Translations under genes and position numbers: made by a program
Notes under the pieces: generated by a model
Databases searched by the model: none
Seen by the model: only the letters and a program-made list of their open reading frames with translations
Told to the model about the DNA's origin: nothing
Assembly: GCF_000721075.1 (NCBI RefSeq)
Contig: NZ_JOEQ01000020.1
Span: 76,518-140,517 of the forward strand
Length of the DNA stretch: 64,000 nucleotides
Source: Streptosporangium amethystogenes
Lineage (GTDB): Bacteria; Actinomycetota; Actinomycetes; Streptosporangiales; Streptosporangiaceae
Reading direction: 5' to 3'
Shown: one piece after another, positions 25,192 through 33,147 of the stretch
How the letters are laid out: each line of letters opens with the position of its first letter
How positions within the stretch are numbered: the stretch's first letter is position 1

Positions 25192-25265
25192 GGTCTCCCC
25201 TTACGGCGGCGCCTCCGCACAGAACGGTAGGACCTCCGCGACGGTCCGCGATTGGGGAGATCTCC

Positions 25266-27851
25266 CTAATTTGCGGGATCCCGGAGCAGGTTCAGCCGGT
25301 GCGCCGCAGCGACCGCCTGGCCCCGGCTGGCCACACCGAGCTTGCCCAGCACCGCGGAGATGTGGTGGTCGACGGTCTTGACCGACAACGACAGGCGCCC
25401 GGCTATCTCGGCGTTGGACAGCCCTTCGGCCAGTAGCGCCAGCACCTCCACCTGGCGCGGCGTCAGACCGGCGGCGTTGGCGGCCGTCGCCCGGCGGGGA
25501 CCGCGTGGCACCCGGGTGAATCCGCGCCTTCTCAGCTCGGCCCGTAACCTCTCCGCCGCCCGCGTGGCCCCCAGCTCGTCCAGGACCCGCAACGCCTCGG
25601 CCGCCGCATCCTGCTCACCGCCCGCCAGCACCTCGACGCGCGCGTATCCGGCACCGCGCCGGGCCCACTCCGCGGCCGCGCCCGCCCAGTCGCCGTCGAT
25701 CATCAGCTGGTACGGCCGCACCACCGCACCCGGGATCCCGGTCCCGCCGGCCCGCCATAACCGGTAGGCCAGCTCCCCGACGTAAACCGGGTGGCTCACC
25801 GTCATGGCCAGGTCCAGGCCGCGCCGAGCCTCCTCGGCGGCACGCTCGGCATCGCCGCGCCACAGGAAGAACTCCGAGCGGGCCGCCGCCACCGGGCAGA
25901 CCCGCTGCACCTCACCGGTACGTTCGGCCTGGCGGGCGGCCTCGTCCAGGGTGGCCGACGCCTCGGGCTCGCCGCGAGCCGCCTGGATCCGGCCCCGCGC
26001 CACCAGCGCGGGAACCACGGCGACCCCGGCCCGGACCGGCCGGTCCAGCGCCGCGTCCGCGTCGGCCAGCGCGCCGGTCCAGTCACAGCGGGCCAGCCGC
26101 ACCCCCGCCCGCACCCCGAGCAGGTACTGGACGTAGCCGTCGAGATCCTGCCGGGTGGCGTAGGCCAGCGCCCGCTCGACCGCCGGGACGGCGGCTTCGT
26201 ACTCGGCCAGCTCGACCAGCGAGGTGGCCAGGTTGACCAGTGCCCGGGCGGCGTGATCGGTCAGCCCGAGGGATGAGGCCCGCTCGTGCGCCACCCGCAG
26301 CGCCGCGGCCGCGCCGTCGTCACCGTCCATCAGCCGCGCGCTGCTCACGTTGATCACGGCGTGAACGGAGGTCTCCACATCCCCCAGCCGGTCGGCCAGG
26401 GTCCGTGCCCGCTCCCCCCACGTGACCGCGGTCTCCCGCTCGCCCGCCAGCATGTGCAGCTGCGACCGGTTGCTGTAGGCCATGGCCAGCTGTCGGCCCG
26501 GCGGCCCGGCCTCTAGGACCGTCACCGCTCGGGCGGCCGCCTCCCGGGCCTCCCCCGCGTCCCCCGCCCACCACGCCAGCCGGGAGATCCAGCGCAGGTT
26601 CTCCCCGACCTGTTCAGGTTGCCGCAGATCCTCCCGTACGGCCAGCGCCGCCCGCCGGGCCCGCAGCCCCTCCTCGGCCAGCCCGGCCAGATACGCCTGG
26701 AAGGCGTACGCCTCCAGCAGCTCGGCCCGTTGCGGGGCCGGCAGCCGGTCGGCGTGTACGGCCGCGACCCGGTAATGTGCCGTCGCCTCCCGATGCGCGC
26801 CCTGCTGGGCCGCGCCGACCCCCGCCACCTGCCCGTACCGCAGGACCGCGGCCTCGTCCCCCGCGTGCAGCGCGTGGTGGACCAGACGGCCCGGGTCGAC
26901 CCCGGCGGCCCCCGCCAGCACGCCCAGCACCCGCCGGTGCAGGACGGCGCGTCGCGCGGGCGACATCGCGTCCTCCACCGCGCCGCGCAGCAGCTCGTGA
27001 CGGAACGACACGCCGTCACCAGACGGCACCAGCACCCCGGCGTCGACACACAGGTCGACCAGGTCCGACGCTCCCGCCACGACGGCGGCGTCGGCGCGAG
27101 TCGGGATCACCGCCACCAGTTGGGCCAGCTCCCGGGCGGGCCGCGGCAGTGCCCGCATCCGGTCCAGGACGAGATCCTGCACAGTGGCCGGCACCGCCCG
27201 GCCGTCGGCCTTGAACAACTCGGTCACCAGCAACGGATTGCCGCCGGTCAACCGGTAGACCAGCTCCGGATCCCGCCCGGCCCGGTGCGCCTGCTCCGTC
27301 ACACACGCCGGAGACAGCGGCGACAGCGACACGCGTCGCACGATGGCGCTGGGCAGGGCCGCCAGGGCGCCCCGCAGTGGGTGCTCGGCGCCCACCTCGT
27401 CGTCACGGTAGGTCACCACGACCAGGGCCGACATCCGGCCGATCCGTCGGCCCGACCAGACCAGCCAGTCGAGTGTGGCCTCATCGGCCCAGTGGGCGTC
27501 CTCCACCACGACGACCGGGCGCGGCCGCTGCGGCGGGCCGGAAAGCTCGTCCAGGAAGGCCGCGAAGATCTCCTCCCGCGCGGCGCCGGCGTTCAGCCGA
27601 TCGGCCAGGATGTTTCCGGTCTGGCGGCCGATGTCGTGCAGGGGGCCCAGCGCCCGCGGGGTGATCAACCGGTCGCAGCCGCCCCAGAGCACCCATGCCG
27701 CCGACCCGCATCGCCGGGCGAACTCGGTCACGAGCGCGGACTTGCCGATGCCCGCCTCGCCGGCCACCACCGCCACTCGACCGCCGCGGGCGCTCTCGCG
27801 CAGAAGATCGCCGAGGAGATCCAGCGTCGCGGAACGCTCCCACAGCTCCAT
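25266..27851 (-). CDS. LuxR-family ATPase regulator (LAL type)
   Basis: 861 residues. Order of parts: AAA/NACHT-like ATPase with Walker A GEAGIGKS (31-38) and Walker B 'PVVVVEDAHWAD'; a long TPR-like helical middle; and a C-terminal LuxR helix-turn-helix ('LTPRQVEVLALLAEGLSNAE' then 'IAGRLSLSVKTVDHHISAVLGKLG', last 65 residues). Proteins of this MalT/LAL type are activators that switch on ligand binding. The only gene directly downstream is the AhpD-like protein. A weakly conserved winged-helix region follows the ATPase. Confidence 0.9.
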   Translation of the reverse strand: MELWERSATLDLLGDLLRESARGGRVAVVAGEAGIGKSALVTEFARRCGSAAWVLWGGCDRLITPRALGPLHDIGRQTGNILADRLNAGAAREEIFAAFLDELSGPPQRPRPVVVVEDAHWADEATLDWLVWSGRRIGRMSALVVVTYRDDEVGAEHPLRGALAALPSAIVRRVSLSPLSPACVTEQAHRAGRDPELVYRLTGGNPLLVTELFKADGRAVPATVQDLVLDRMRALPRPARELAQLVAVIPTRADAAVVAGASDLVDLCVDAGVLVPSGDGVSFRHELLRGAVEDAMSPARRAVLHRRVLGVLAGAAGVDPGRLVHHALHAGDEAAVLRYGQVAGVGAAQQGAHREATAHYRVAAVHADRLPAPQRAELLEAYAFQAYLAGLAEEGLRARRAALAVREDLRQPEQVGENLRWISRLAWWAGDAGEAREAAARAVTVLEAGPPGRQLAMAYSNRSQLHMLAGERETAVTWGERARTLADRLGDVETSVHAVINVSSARLMDGDDGAAAALRVAHERASSLGLTDHAARALVNLATSLVELAEYEAAVPAVERALAYATRQDLDGYVQYLLGVRAGVRLARCDWTGALADADAALDRPVRAGVAVVPALVARGRIQAARGEPEASATLDEAARQAERTGEVQRVCPVAAARSEFFLWRGDAERAAEEARRGLDLAMTVSHPVYVGELAYRLWRAGGTGIPGAVVRPYQLMIDGDWAGAAAEWARRGAGYARVEVLAGGEQDAAAEALRVLDELGATRAAERLRAELRRRGFTRVPRGPRRATAANAAGLTPRQVEVLALLAEGLSNAEIAGRLSLSVKTVDHHISAVLGKLGVASRGQAVAAAHRLNLLRDPAN

Positions 27852-28056
27852 CCACCTGATGCTAAACCGTTCTCTGATCCTCGCTGTTTGTCAGTGCGGA
27901 CCAGCGAGCCGCCGCGGCATTTTCCCTGTCGGGATTTCCCGTTTCGCCAATGCGCGCCTGGCACGAATACCGGGCGTTTTCCCGCCTCCCACCTGACCGG
28001 ACAGCCGATGCGCTGCATCAGCTGACAATCTTCAGATTCGGCAGGACCGGCCCGGA

Positions 28057-28330
28057 GAGAGCGCACGCTTTACACGACGTCACCTACCTCTCGGACGCCT
28101 TTCTTGGCACCCGCGCGGTAGGTCGGCAACGGCACGGCGGTCCCGGACCGGGGGAAGGGATGGGACCGCCGTGCCTGCTCACGAGCGGCCGGGTCCGGCG
28201 AGCGCCCAGCGTTGGGTGATCGCGGTCATCTCTGCCTCGCGCATCTGGGCCTTGAGACCGTCGACGGTCCGGTCGCACAGAAGCAGTGGTTCGGGGGTGG
28301 GCCAGGTGGTGATGGCGTGGAAGAGGCGGC
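28057..28330. repeat. Duplicated segment related to 20577-20850
   Basis: Same order of elements as the copy near 20.6 kb, including GAGAGCGCACGCTT, the ACCTACC/GGTAGGT pair, the 14-bp hairpin and the 3' end of the small minus-strand gene. Between 27852 and 28056 I see no gene; that stretch should hold the promoter of the LuxR-type gene. Confidence 0.75.
28131..28175 (-). terminator. Terminator of the small-protein set
   Basis: Perfect 14-bp stem, GGCACGGCGGTCCC (28131-28144) with GGGACCGCCGTGCC (28162-28175), starting four bases after the stop of the minus-strand gene at 28179. It is conserved with a few changes in the duplicated copy at 20651-20694. Confidence 0.8.
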
Positions 28331-28487
28331 TGCCGGTGCCGTACAGCACGGCCCAGCCTGGCCAGGTGATCTCCAACATCGCCGCTTCGGCGCGGGCCTC
28401 ATGGTCCCAGGTGTAGTGGGGTACGGGGGCGGCGGCCTGGCCGTCGCGGTGGCGTCCGCGAGGGCGGGTGGGTCGTCGCCGGATCAT
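28179..28487 (-). CDS. Small conserved actinomycete protein (gene 'c' of the set)
   Basis: 102 residues from the ATG at 28487, which overlaps the stop of the upstream gene (ATGA). The first 25 residues are basic ('MIRRRPTRPRGRH'), then a globular part, 'YTWDHEARAEAAMLEITWPGWAVLYGTGSRLFHAITTWPTPEPLLLCDRT' in outline, ends in a helix. I recognise it only as a recurring hypothetical protein in actinomycetes; no function is known to me. The conserved 'PGWAVLYGTGSRLFHA' resembles the 'PGWRLILSDAGRLWA' of the preceding protein in rhythm, so the two may share a small beta fold. Truncated copies lie at 20698 and 5600. Confidence 0.7.
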   Translation of the reverse strand: MIRRRPTRPRGRHRDGQAAAPVPHYTWDHEARAEAAMLEITWPGWAVLYGTGSRLFHAITTWPTPEPLLLCDRTVDGLKAQMREAEMTAITQRWALAGPGRS

Positions 28488-28771
28488 GAGATCACCTGCC
28501 CGGCGGCCTGTCCCCGCGTCTGCCCGGCAGAGGTCTCCGTGACGGCAGCGGCCTGGGCGTTGGCCTCTTGGGCGATGGCCTCCTGCCGGTCGGTCTCGGC
28601 CCGCAGAGCCTCCAGGCTGTCGGCGTCGATGGTCCGTTCGGCCCCGGCGTGGAAGGCGGCCAGGGAGAAGGGCTCCTCCCGGCTGGCCCACAGCCGTCCG
28701 GCGTCACTGAGGATGAGCCGCCAGCCGGGAATGGTGGTGGGTTCTGGGGTGGTGGACCTACCATCGTTCAT
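28484..28771 (-). CDS. Small conserved actinomycete protein (gene 'b' of the set)
   Basis: 95 residues from the ATG at 28771, preceded by GGAG nine bases upstream. The core 'IPGWRLILSDAGRLWASREE' and 'AGAERTIDADSLEALRAETDRQE' is a recurring pattern in small actinomycete proteins found near XRE and GntR regulators. The C-terminal third is an Ala/Gln-rich helix. Its stop overlaps the start of gene c, so the two are translated together. Function unknown. Confidence 0.7.
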   Translation of the reverse strand: MNDGRSTTPEPTTIPGWRLILSDAGRLWASREEPFSLAAFHAGAERTIDADSLEALRAETDRQEAIAQEANAQAAAVTETSAGQTRGQAAGQVIS

Positions 28772-29374
28772 TGATTGGATCTCCATCTGATCAAGGGCCC
28801 GTCTGTTCGTTGGTCGCGGAGGACGGGCCCGCTTCATGTGGTGGGGAAGAGCGTGGAGGGGTGTGCCGTACGGGCCGAGTGGCCGGTACGGAGACGGGGT
28901 GACCGCTACACGGTGCAGGGCACAGACGGCCGATGGCCGGGGATGGGCCGCGAGGCGACGTACGGTGCCGGGCCGGGACGCTCTGAGATGGACGGGCCTG
29001 GACGGGCGCGCCGGGCGAAGGCGGCAGGGCTCCCGCCTGGGCAACGATGCCGGTACGGCGGGCACGACGACCGGGACCTGCCCAGAACGGCGCTGGGCGG
29101 GTACCGACGGAACCGCCTTGGCCGGAGCCCTCGGAGTGGGCGACTCGAAGCAGGACAAAGAGCGGTCCCCGGTACGGCGGGCCTCCAGGCGCATGGCCAT
29201 CAGACCTCCGGAAGGCTGTGCGTACTCGTGATCGGCGGGCCGGTCGGGGCAGCCGTGCGCGTAGGGGGCGTGCCCGCAGGCGGCGCAGCCCATCGGCATC
29301 GGCGGCGCATCCAGGAAGCAGCAGCAGCCAATCGCCGTGGACCGGTCGAGAGCCGGAGCACTAGGGTTGTTCAC
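28484..29374 (-). CDS. Cys-rich small protein (gene 'a'), open frame running into gene 'b'
   Basis: From a GTG at 29374 the frame stays open into gene b (296 codons in all). The first 70 codons are clearly coding: 'STAIGCCCFLDAPPMPMGCA' then 'ACGHAPYAHGCPDRPADHEY' and 'LMAMRLEARR', a pattern seen in small actinomycete proteins, with six Cys and two His that suggest a zinc site. The next 130 codons are Arg/Pro-rich and not protein-like. Either gene a has lost its stop and reads through, or it ends as a natural fusion. I consider gene b an independent start. The operator-like palindrome at 29468 lies upstream. Confidence 0.5.
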   Translation of the reverse strand: MNNPSAPALDRSTAIGCCCFLDAPPMPMGCAACGHAPYAHGCPDRPADHEYAQPSGGLMAMRLEARRTGDRSLSCFESPTPRAPAKAVPSVPAQRRSGQVPVVVPAVPASLPRREPCRLRPARPSRPVHLRASRPGTVRRLAAHPRPSAVCALHRVAVTPSPYRPLGPYGTPLHALPHHMKRARPPRPTNRRALDQMEIQSMNDGRSTTPEPTTIPGWRLILSDAGRLWASREEPFSLAAFHAGAERTIDADSLEALRAETDRQEAIAQEANAQAAAVTETSAGQTRGQAAGQVIS

Positions 29375-29467
29375 GGATCAGGACTCACTTCCTGGTCAAG
29401 GGCCTGTTGTCGGTGGGCAATACCGATAGCGGGCCCGATTTCTGTTGATAATTTTGCTGGCCTGCTC

Positions 29468-29485
29468 GCCTACTGGCCAGCAGGC
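29468..29485. promoter_or_regulatory. Palindrome between divergent small-protein and GntR genes
   Basis: GCCTACTGGCCAGCAGGC is an 18-bp near-perfect palindrome (one mismatch pair) centred on TGGCCA, 33 bases before the GntR start. GCTGGCC (29457-29463) repeats its half-site outside. It is the most likely operator for the divergent GntR regulator. Confidence 0.5.
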
Positions 29486-29517
29486 AAACTGGGGTGCAGG
29501 CCTAGTGGCATGGTGCG

Positions 29518-29919
29518 ATGCCCATCGACCCTGATTCCTACGAGCCCCTGTACCGCCAGGTCGCCGGCGATCTACGCCAGCGGATCTCCAGCGGCACCCT
29601 GCCCCCTGGCCAGAGGCTTCGGTCCGAGCCTGACCTGGCACATGAGTACGGCGTGGGAGTTGACGCGCTGCGTGATGCTCTTGCGGTGCTCCGAAGCGAA
29701 GGCCTCATCCGGACAGTGAGCCGCGAGGGTTCCTACGTCCGTGAGCAGACAGAGCCGGTCGTGGTCCACGTCGAAGGTCCGGCGCGAATTCGGGTGCGCC
29801 TCCCGACTCTGGCCGAGCGGAAACGTCTGCGACTGGCAGAGGGGGTGCCTGTCCTGGTCGTGGACAACGGAGAGACGTGCGTCCTGGCGGCATATGAGAC
29901 GGAGATCGAGATCCCATGA
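29518..29919 (+). CDS. Short GntR family regulator
   Basis: 133 residues. The N-terminal winged helix is complete ('EPLYRQVAGDLRQRISSGTL' then 'PPGQRLRSEPDLAHEYGVGV' and 'DALRDALAVLRSEGLIRTVS'), but the C-terminal sensor is only about 60 residues, much less than a full UTRA domain. It starts as though it were UTRA-like ('ARIRVRLPTLAERKRLRLAEGVPVLVV'). It is divergent from the small-protein set and shares its control region with it. Confidence 0.8.
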   Translation: MPIDPDSYEPLYRQVAGDLRQRISSGTLPPGQRLRSEPDLAHEYGVGVDALRDALAVLRSEGLIRTVSREGSYVREQTEPVVVHVEGPARIRVRLPTLAERKRLRLAEGVPVLVVDNGETCVLAAYETEIEIP

Positions 29920-30041
29920 CGTGCCACGTGCAACCCCCCTTTCAGGGCTGCGTCCTCTGGGCCTCCTATGATGATGCGAGAATCCCACGAAGACAACCGC
30001 ATCTAATAAATGACCGATAAGTCCATACGCCAGAAAGATCA

Positions 30042-30902
30042 ATGCGGAAAACTGTCCGCATGAAGCACTCCACCGTTCGGCTGCGCCGCCTGTCACGTGA
30101 GCTACGCATATTGCGTGCGACCACAGGAATGACGACAGAATCCGCCGCCGAACAGCTCGGCTGGTCGCGAAGCAAGCTAAATCGGTTCGAAACAGGAAAA
30201 GGCGCACCAACACCTGCCGATGTGGCAGCGATCTGCCACCTGTACTGCGCGGAAGCGGCAACCACCGAAGCCATGGTGCAACTCACCCGCGAAGTCGCCC
30301 GACGCGGCTGGTGGACGGCCTACTCCGATGTGTTCACCGGGTCGTACGTCGAGTTCGAGGCAGCGGCCAAGACGATCTGCCACTGGGCACCACTGGTAAT
30401 CCCCGGCCTGCTCCAGACCGAGAACTACGCCCGAGAGATCATCAGAGCGGGCCACCCGGATCGGCCTGACATCGAACTGACACGCCGCGTCGATGCACGG
30501 ATGCAGCGCAAGACCACCTTGCTCGGCGCTCACGCCCCGATGTTGCACATCCTCATCGGCGAAGGTGTCCTTCACTACCCTGTGGGCTCAGCCAACGTCA
30601 TGCCCCATCAGCTTGGCGAAATCCTGCACGCCATGGACCGGCCAAACATCACCGTCCAGGTCCTCCCGTTGCAGGCCGGCGTTCACGGCGGCACGGAGGG
30701 AGCCTTCTCGGTATTGTCCTTCGGCGACGACGATCCAGATCTGGGCTACGCCGAATGTCCAGCAGGTGAGGTATACGTCGAGGACAGCGAGCAGATCCGG
30801 CGACTTATGCTGACATTCAAGCACCTTACCAACGCGTGCCTGTCCCCCGAGGAGTCCGCGGCATTCATCACCGCGGTGAGGAGTAAACATGACCTCCCCT
30901 GA
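30042..30902 (+). CDS. XRE family regulator with DUF5753 domain
   Basis: 286 residues. The helix-turn-helix lies at about 15-70 ('ELRILRATTGMTTESAAEQL' then 'GWSRSKLNRFETGKGAPTPA'), followed by the DUF5753 domain ('FEAAAKTICHWAPLVIPGLLQTENYARE', 'RRVDARMQRKTTLL', 'ITVQVLPLQAGVH'). These BldB-partner-type regulators are abundant in filamentous actinomycetes and pair with a DUF397 protein. AGAAAGA lies upstream of the start. The gene overlaps the DUF397 gene by 14 bases. Confidence 0.92.
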   Translation: MRKTVRMKHSTVRLRRLSRELRILRATTGMTTESAAEQLGWSRSKLNRFETGKGAPTPADVAAICHLYCAEAATTEAMVQLTREVARRGWWTAYSDVFTGSYVEFEAAAKTICHWAPLVIPGLLQTENYAREIIRAGHPDRPDIELTRRVDARMQRKTTLLGAHAPMLHILIGEGVLHYPVGSANVMPHQLGEILHAMDRPNITVQVLPLQAGVHGGTEGAFSVLSFGDDDPDLGYAECPAGEVYVEDSEQIRRLMLTFKHLTNACLSPEESAAFITAVRSKHDLP

Positions 30903-31089
30903 CCTGTCCAGCGCCACATTCCGCAAGTCGACCCTCAGCGGCCCCAACAATGATTGCGTCGAAGTGGCGACCAACCTGCCGGGCCTCATCGCCGTACGCG
31001 ACAGCAAGAACCCCTCCGGCCCCGCACTGACCTTCTCCCCGACGGTCTGGAGCAACTTCCTGACGGGCATCCGCAACGGAGAAATCTGA
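30889..31089 (+). CDS. DUF397 family protein
   Basis: 66 residues with the standard family outline: 'ATFRKSTLSGPNNDCVEVAT' then 'AVRDSKNPSGPALTFSPTVWSNFL'. DUF397 proteins act with the preceding XRE regulator, in several cases as a toxin/antitoxin-like or signalling partner in differentiation. TGAGGAG precedes the ATG, which lies inside the XRE gene. Confidence 0.92.
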   Translation: MTSPDLSSATFRKSTLSGPNNDCVEVATNLPGLIAVRDSKNPSGPALTFSPTVWSNFLTGIRNGEI

Positions 31090-31215
31090 CCAGACGCTGG
31101 ATGCCACATGATCAGCGCCATCCGGCCGTACGGCAACACGAGCCCTCATCGCGCACTTAGACGATCACCGTGACTTGTACTCAAGCTGCCTGAACTGACT
31201 TCTCGATCAGGCGGG

Positions 31216-32115
31216 TCAAAGACCTAAACCATAAAAAACAGACACCTTGCCCCCTCCCGCCACTCCGGGCAGGCTGTTCACCTTGTCCACGATCGATGGG
31301 ACGAGCGCCGGGTCGTCAAGTTTGACGTAGTAGCTCTCGTAGTACTCATCCAACGGCTTGGGCTTGGCATCGTCGTCCTTGCCCTGAGGATCAGGATTCA
31401 CCACGTGCGACAACAGGGCGTCGAACTGCTTGGACATCCACATGTCATGCGCCTGATCCGCGAAATAGATGCGCTTGACGCCTTTCATTCTCTTCAGTAG
31501 AGCCTCGATCTCCTCTCTCTCGCCGGCCGTCGCCCTACCTCGTTCCTCGCAATATCCCGGTCTTCTGTTGTTGTCACACAGGAGGACGACTATATCGGCC
31601 TTACCCTCCCAGAAGGGGGTGGGTATGACACGGGCGATGGAGATACCGGGCAGCGCCTTGATCGCCGAGTCGAAGGCAGGTGCGTCACTCCACCGATGCA
31701 GCCTTCCGGTGAATGCCTCTGGCATATCGTTTTCTTCTATGACCCTCGCCAGGCCGGGAGCGTCCGCCAACATCCCGGCCAGCGCCTCTTGTTTACTCTT
31801 ATAGTGGAGATCTGTAATTTGCGGCATCTGCCGTAGGATCTGCTCCATCGCGCGTCTCTGTAGCGGAGTCGCTTCCTTGTCTCCGCAGGCATCCGAACCG
31901 TCGTTCTTGGTGCACAGACGAACGGAGAACTGGCCACCTTCCGGCCAAGGACCGATCGGGGCCGCGAAGATTTTCGGGAACCGGTCTGCCTCTGCAGCCG
32001 AGGCGCCGAACAGGAGAGCTGTCATCGCGGCAAAGACGAGAAGTACACGGAGCACAGGGGAAATTATGTCTTGGGCCGAGAGCTTCCAGTGCGAATAAGG
32101 CCGCCTGGTCACCAA
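31216..32115 (-). CDS. Secreted FtsX-ectodomain-like protein
   Basis: Up to 299 residues. An N-terminal hydrophobic segment ('VLRVLLVFAAMTALLFGASAAEA') is a signal peptide or anchor. Two copies of a fold like the extracellular loop of FtsX follow: 'ITDLHYKSKQEALAGMLADA...MPEAFTGRL' and 'VKRIYFADQAHDMWMSKQFDALL...SYYVKLDDPALVPSIVDKVNSLPGV'. There are no FtsX membrane helices. FtsX uses this loop to recruit cell-wall hydrolases. The 5' end overlaps the duplicated leader at 32070, and only TTG or GTG starts are available, so the original start may have been replaced by the duplication. Confidence 0.7.
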   Translation of the reverse strand: MVTRRPYSHWKLSAQDIISPVLRVLLVFAAMTALLFGASAAEADRFPKIFAAPIGPWPEGGQFSVRLCTKNDGSDACGDKEATPLQRRAMEQILRQMPQITDLHYKSKQEALAGMLADAPGLARVIEENDMPEAFTGRLHRWSDAPAFDSAIKALPGISIARVIPTPFWEGKADIVVLLCDNNRRPGYCEERGRATAGEREEIEALLKRMKGVKRIYFADQAHDMWMSKQFDALLSHVVNPDPQGKDDDAKPKPLDEYYESYYVKLDDPALVPSIVDKVNSLPGVAGGGKVSVFYGLGL

Positions 32116-32339
32116 CCACCTGACGCATCCCGTAGGGGAAAAGCATGACCGAAGTCATCACCACCGATGCCAGCGACCGCTACCACACCACTTCGGACTG
32201 CTGGGGCCTCCGAGCCGGCCAGCAGGGCGGCGAAGTCCTGGGGTTCGACATCCGCAGGATCAGGAGCGCGAGCATCGCGGAAGCCGAAGCAGAAGGCAAG
32301 ACGCCGTGCAAGGTGTGCGTTCCTGAAACCGAACGATGA
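32070..32339 (+). repeat. Duplicated segment, copy 2
   Basis: Near-identical to 20271-20531 over the leader (from CTTGG) and the whole small gene. The start of the minus-strand FtsX-like gene lies within it, showing that the duplication landed on or beside that gene. Confidence 0.8.
32145..32339 (+). CDS. Stand-alone small Ada-like zinc-finger protein, copy 2
   Basis: 64 residues, about 85% identical to the protein at 20346 and with the same His/Cys spacing ('DRYHTTSDCWGL', 'GKTPCKVCVPE'). It ends three residues later (TER). Both copies kept all metal-ligand positions while other residues changed, which suggests selection on the fold. Confidence 0.65.
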   Translation: MTEVITTDASDRYHTTSDCWGLRAGQQGGEVLGFDIRRIRSASIAEAEAEGKTPCKVCVPETER

Positions 32340-32490
32340 TCCTGTTCAGACGGCGTGATCAGGGGCGAGGTCGAAAGTCCTTCGGGCGTCGATCAGACCG
32401 GCCGTACGGGCTGCGGCCACATCATGGACGGCGTCCGGCGGCAGGCGGAACCCACACCAGCCCGCCTGATAGGAAGGCTGTCGGTCCTCA

Positions 32491-33147
32491 TCAGGTGATG
32501 CGGTAGCCGACGCCGGGGGTGGTGATGATGACACCGGGGTCGCCGAGTTTGCGGCGTAGCCGGCTGATGGTGACGGTGACCGTGTTGGTGAGAGGGTCGG
32601 CGTGTTCGTCCCAGACCTGTTCCAGGAGGTCTTCGGTGCTGAGGAGGGCAGGGGTGGCCCGCAGCAGGGCTTCCAGGAGGGCGAACTCTTTGACCGACAA
32701 ATCAAGGGAACGGCCGTCGCGGGTGGCGACGCGGCGTACGGGGTCGAGTTCGATGCCTGCCGCGCGCAGGATGCGGGCGCGGGCGGCGGGCTGGCGGCGG
32801 GCCAGGGCGCGGATGCGGAGCACGAGTTCGGGGAAGTGGAAGGGCTTGGCGAGGTAGTCGTCGGCGCCCAGAGCCAAGCCGCTGACCCGGTCGCCGGGCG
32901 CGCCGGCCGCGGTCAGCATCAGGACCATCACTCGATGGTCGTGTTCAGTGATCATCTGGCAGAGGACGTCGCCGTGGATTCCCGGCAGGTCGCGATCCAG
33001 GACGACCACGTCGTAGGGGTTGAGGTCGAGTTTGGCCGCGGCCTCCAGACCGTCGTGCGCCACGTCCACCGCCATGCCCTGGTCACGCAGACCCTCGGCC
33101 ACGACCGCGGCAAGGGAGCGCGAGTCCTCGACCACCAGCACCCTCAC
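32491..33147 (-). CDS. OmpR family response regulator
   Basis: 218 residues. Receiver domain with phospho-acceptor Asp in 'YDVVVLDRDLPGIHG' (about residue 51), switch residues 'LMLTAAG' and 'LAKPF', then a winged-helix DNA-binding domain ('TEDLLEQVWDEHADPLTNTVTVTISRLRRKLG'). Its GTG start overlaps the sensor kinase stop. The pair is divergent from an ABC exporter at 34508 and probably controls it. Confidence 0.93.
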   Translation of the reverse strand: MRVLVVEDSRSLAAVVAEGLRDQGMAVDVAHDGLEAAAKLDLNPYDVVVLDRDLPGIHGDVLCQMITEHDHRVMVLMLTAAGAPGDRVSGLALGADDYLAKPFHFPELVLRIRALARRQPAARARILRAAGIELDPVRRVATRDGRSLDLSVKEFALLEALLRATPALLSTEDLLEQVWDEHADPLTNTVTVTISRLRRKLGDPGVIITTPGVGYRIT

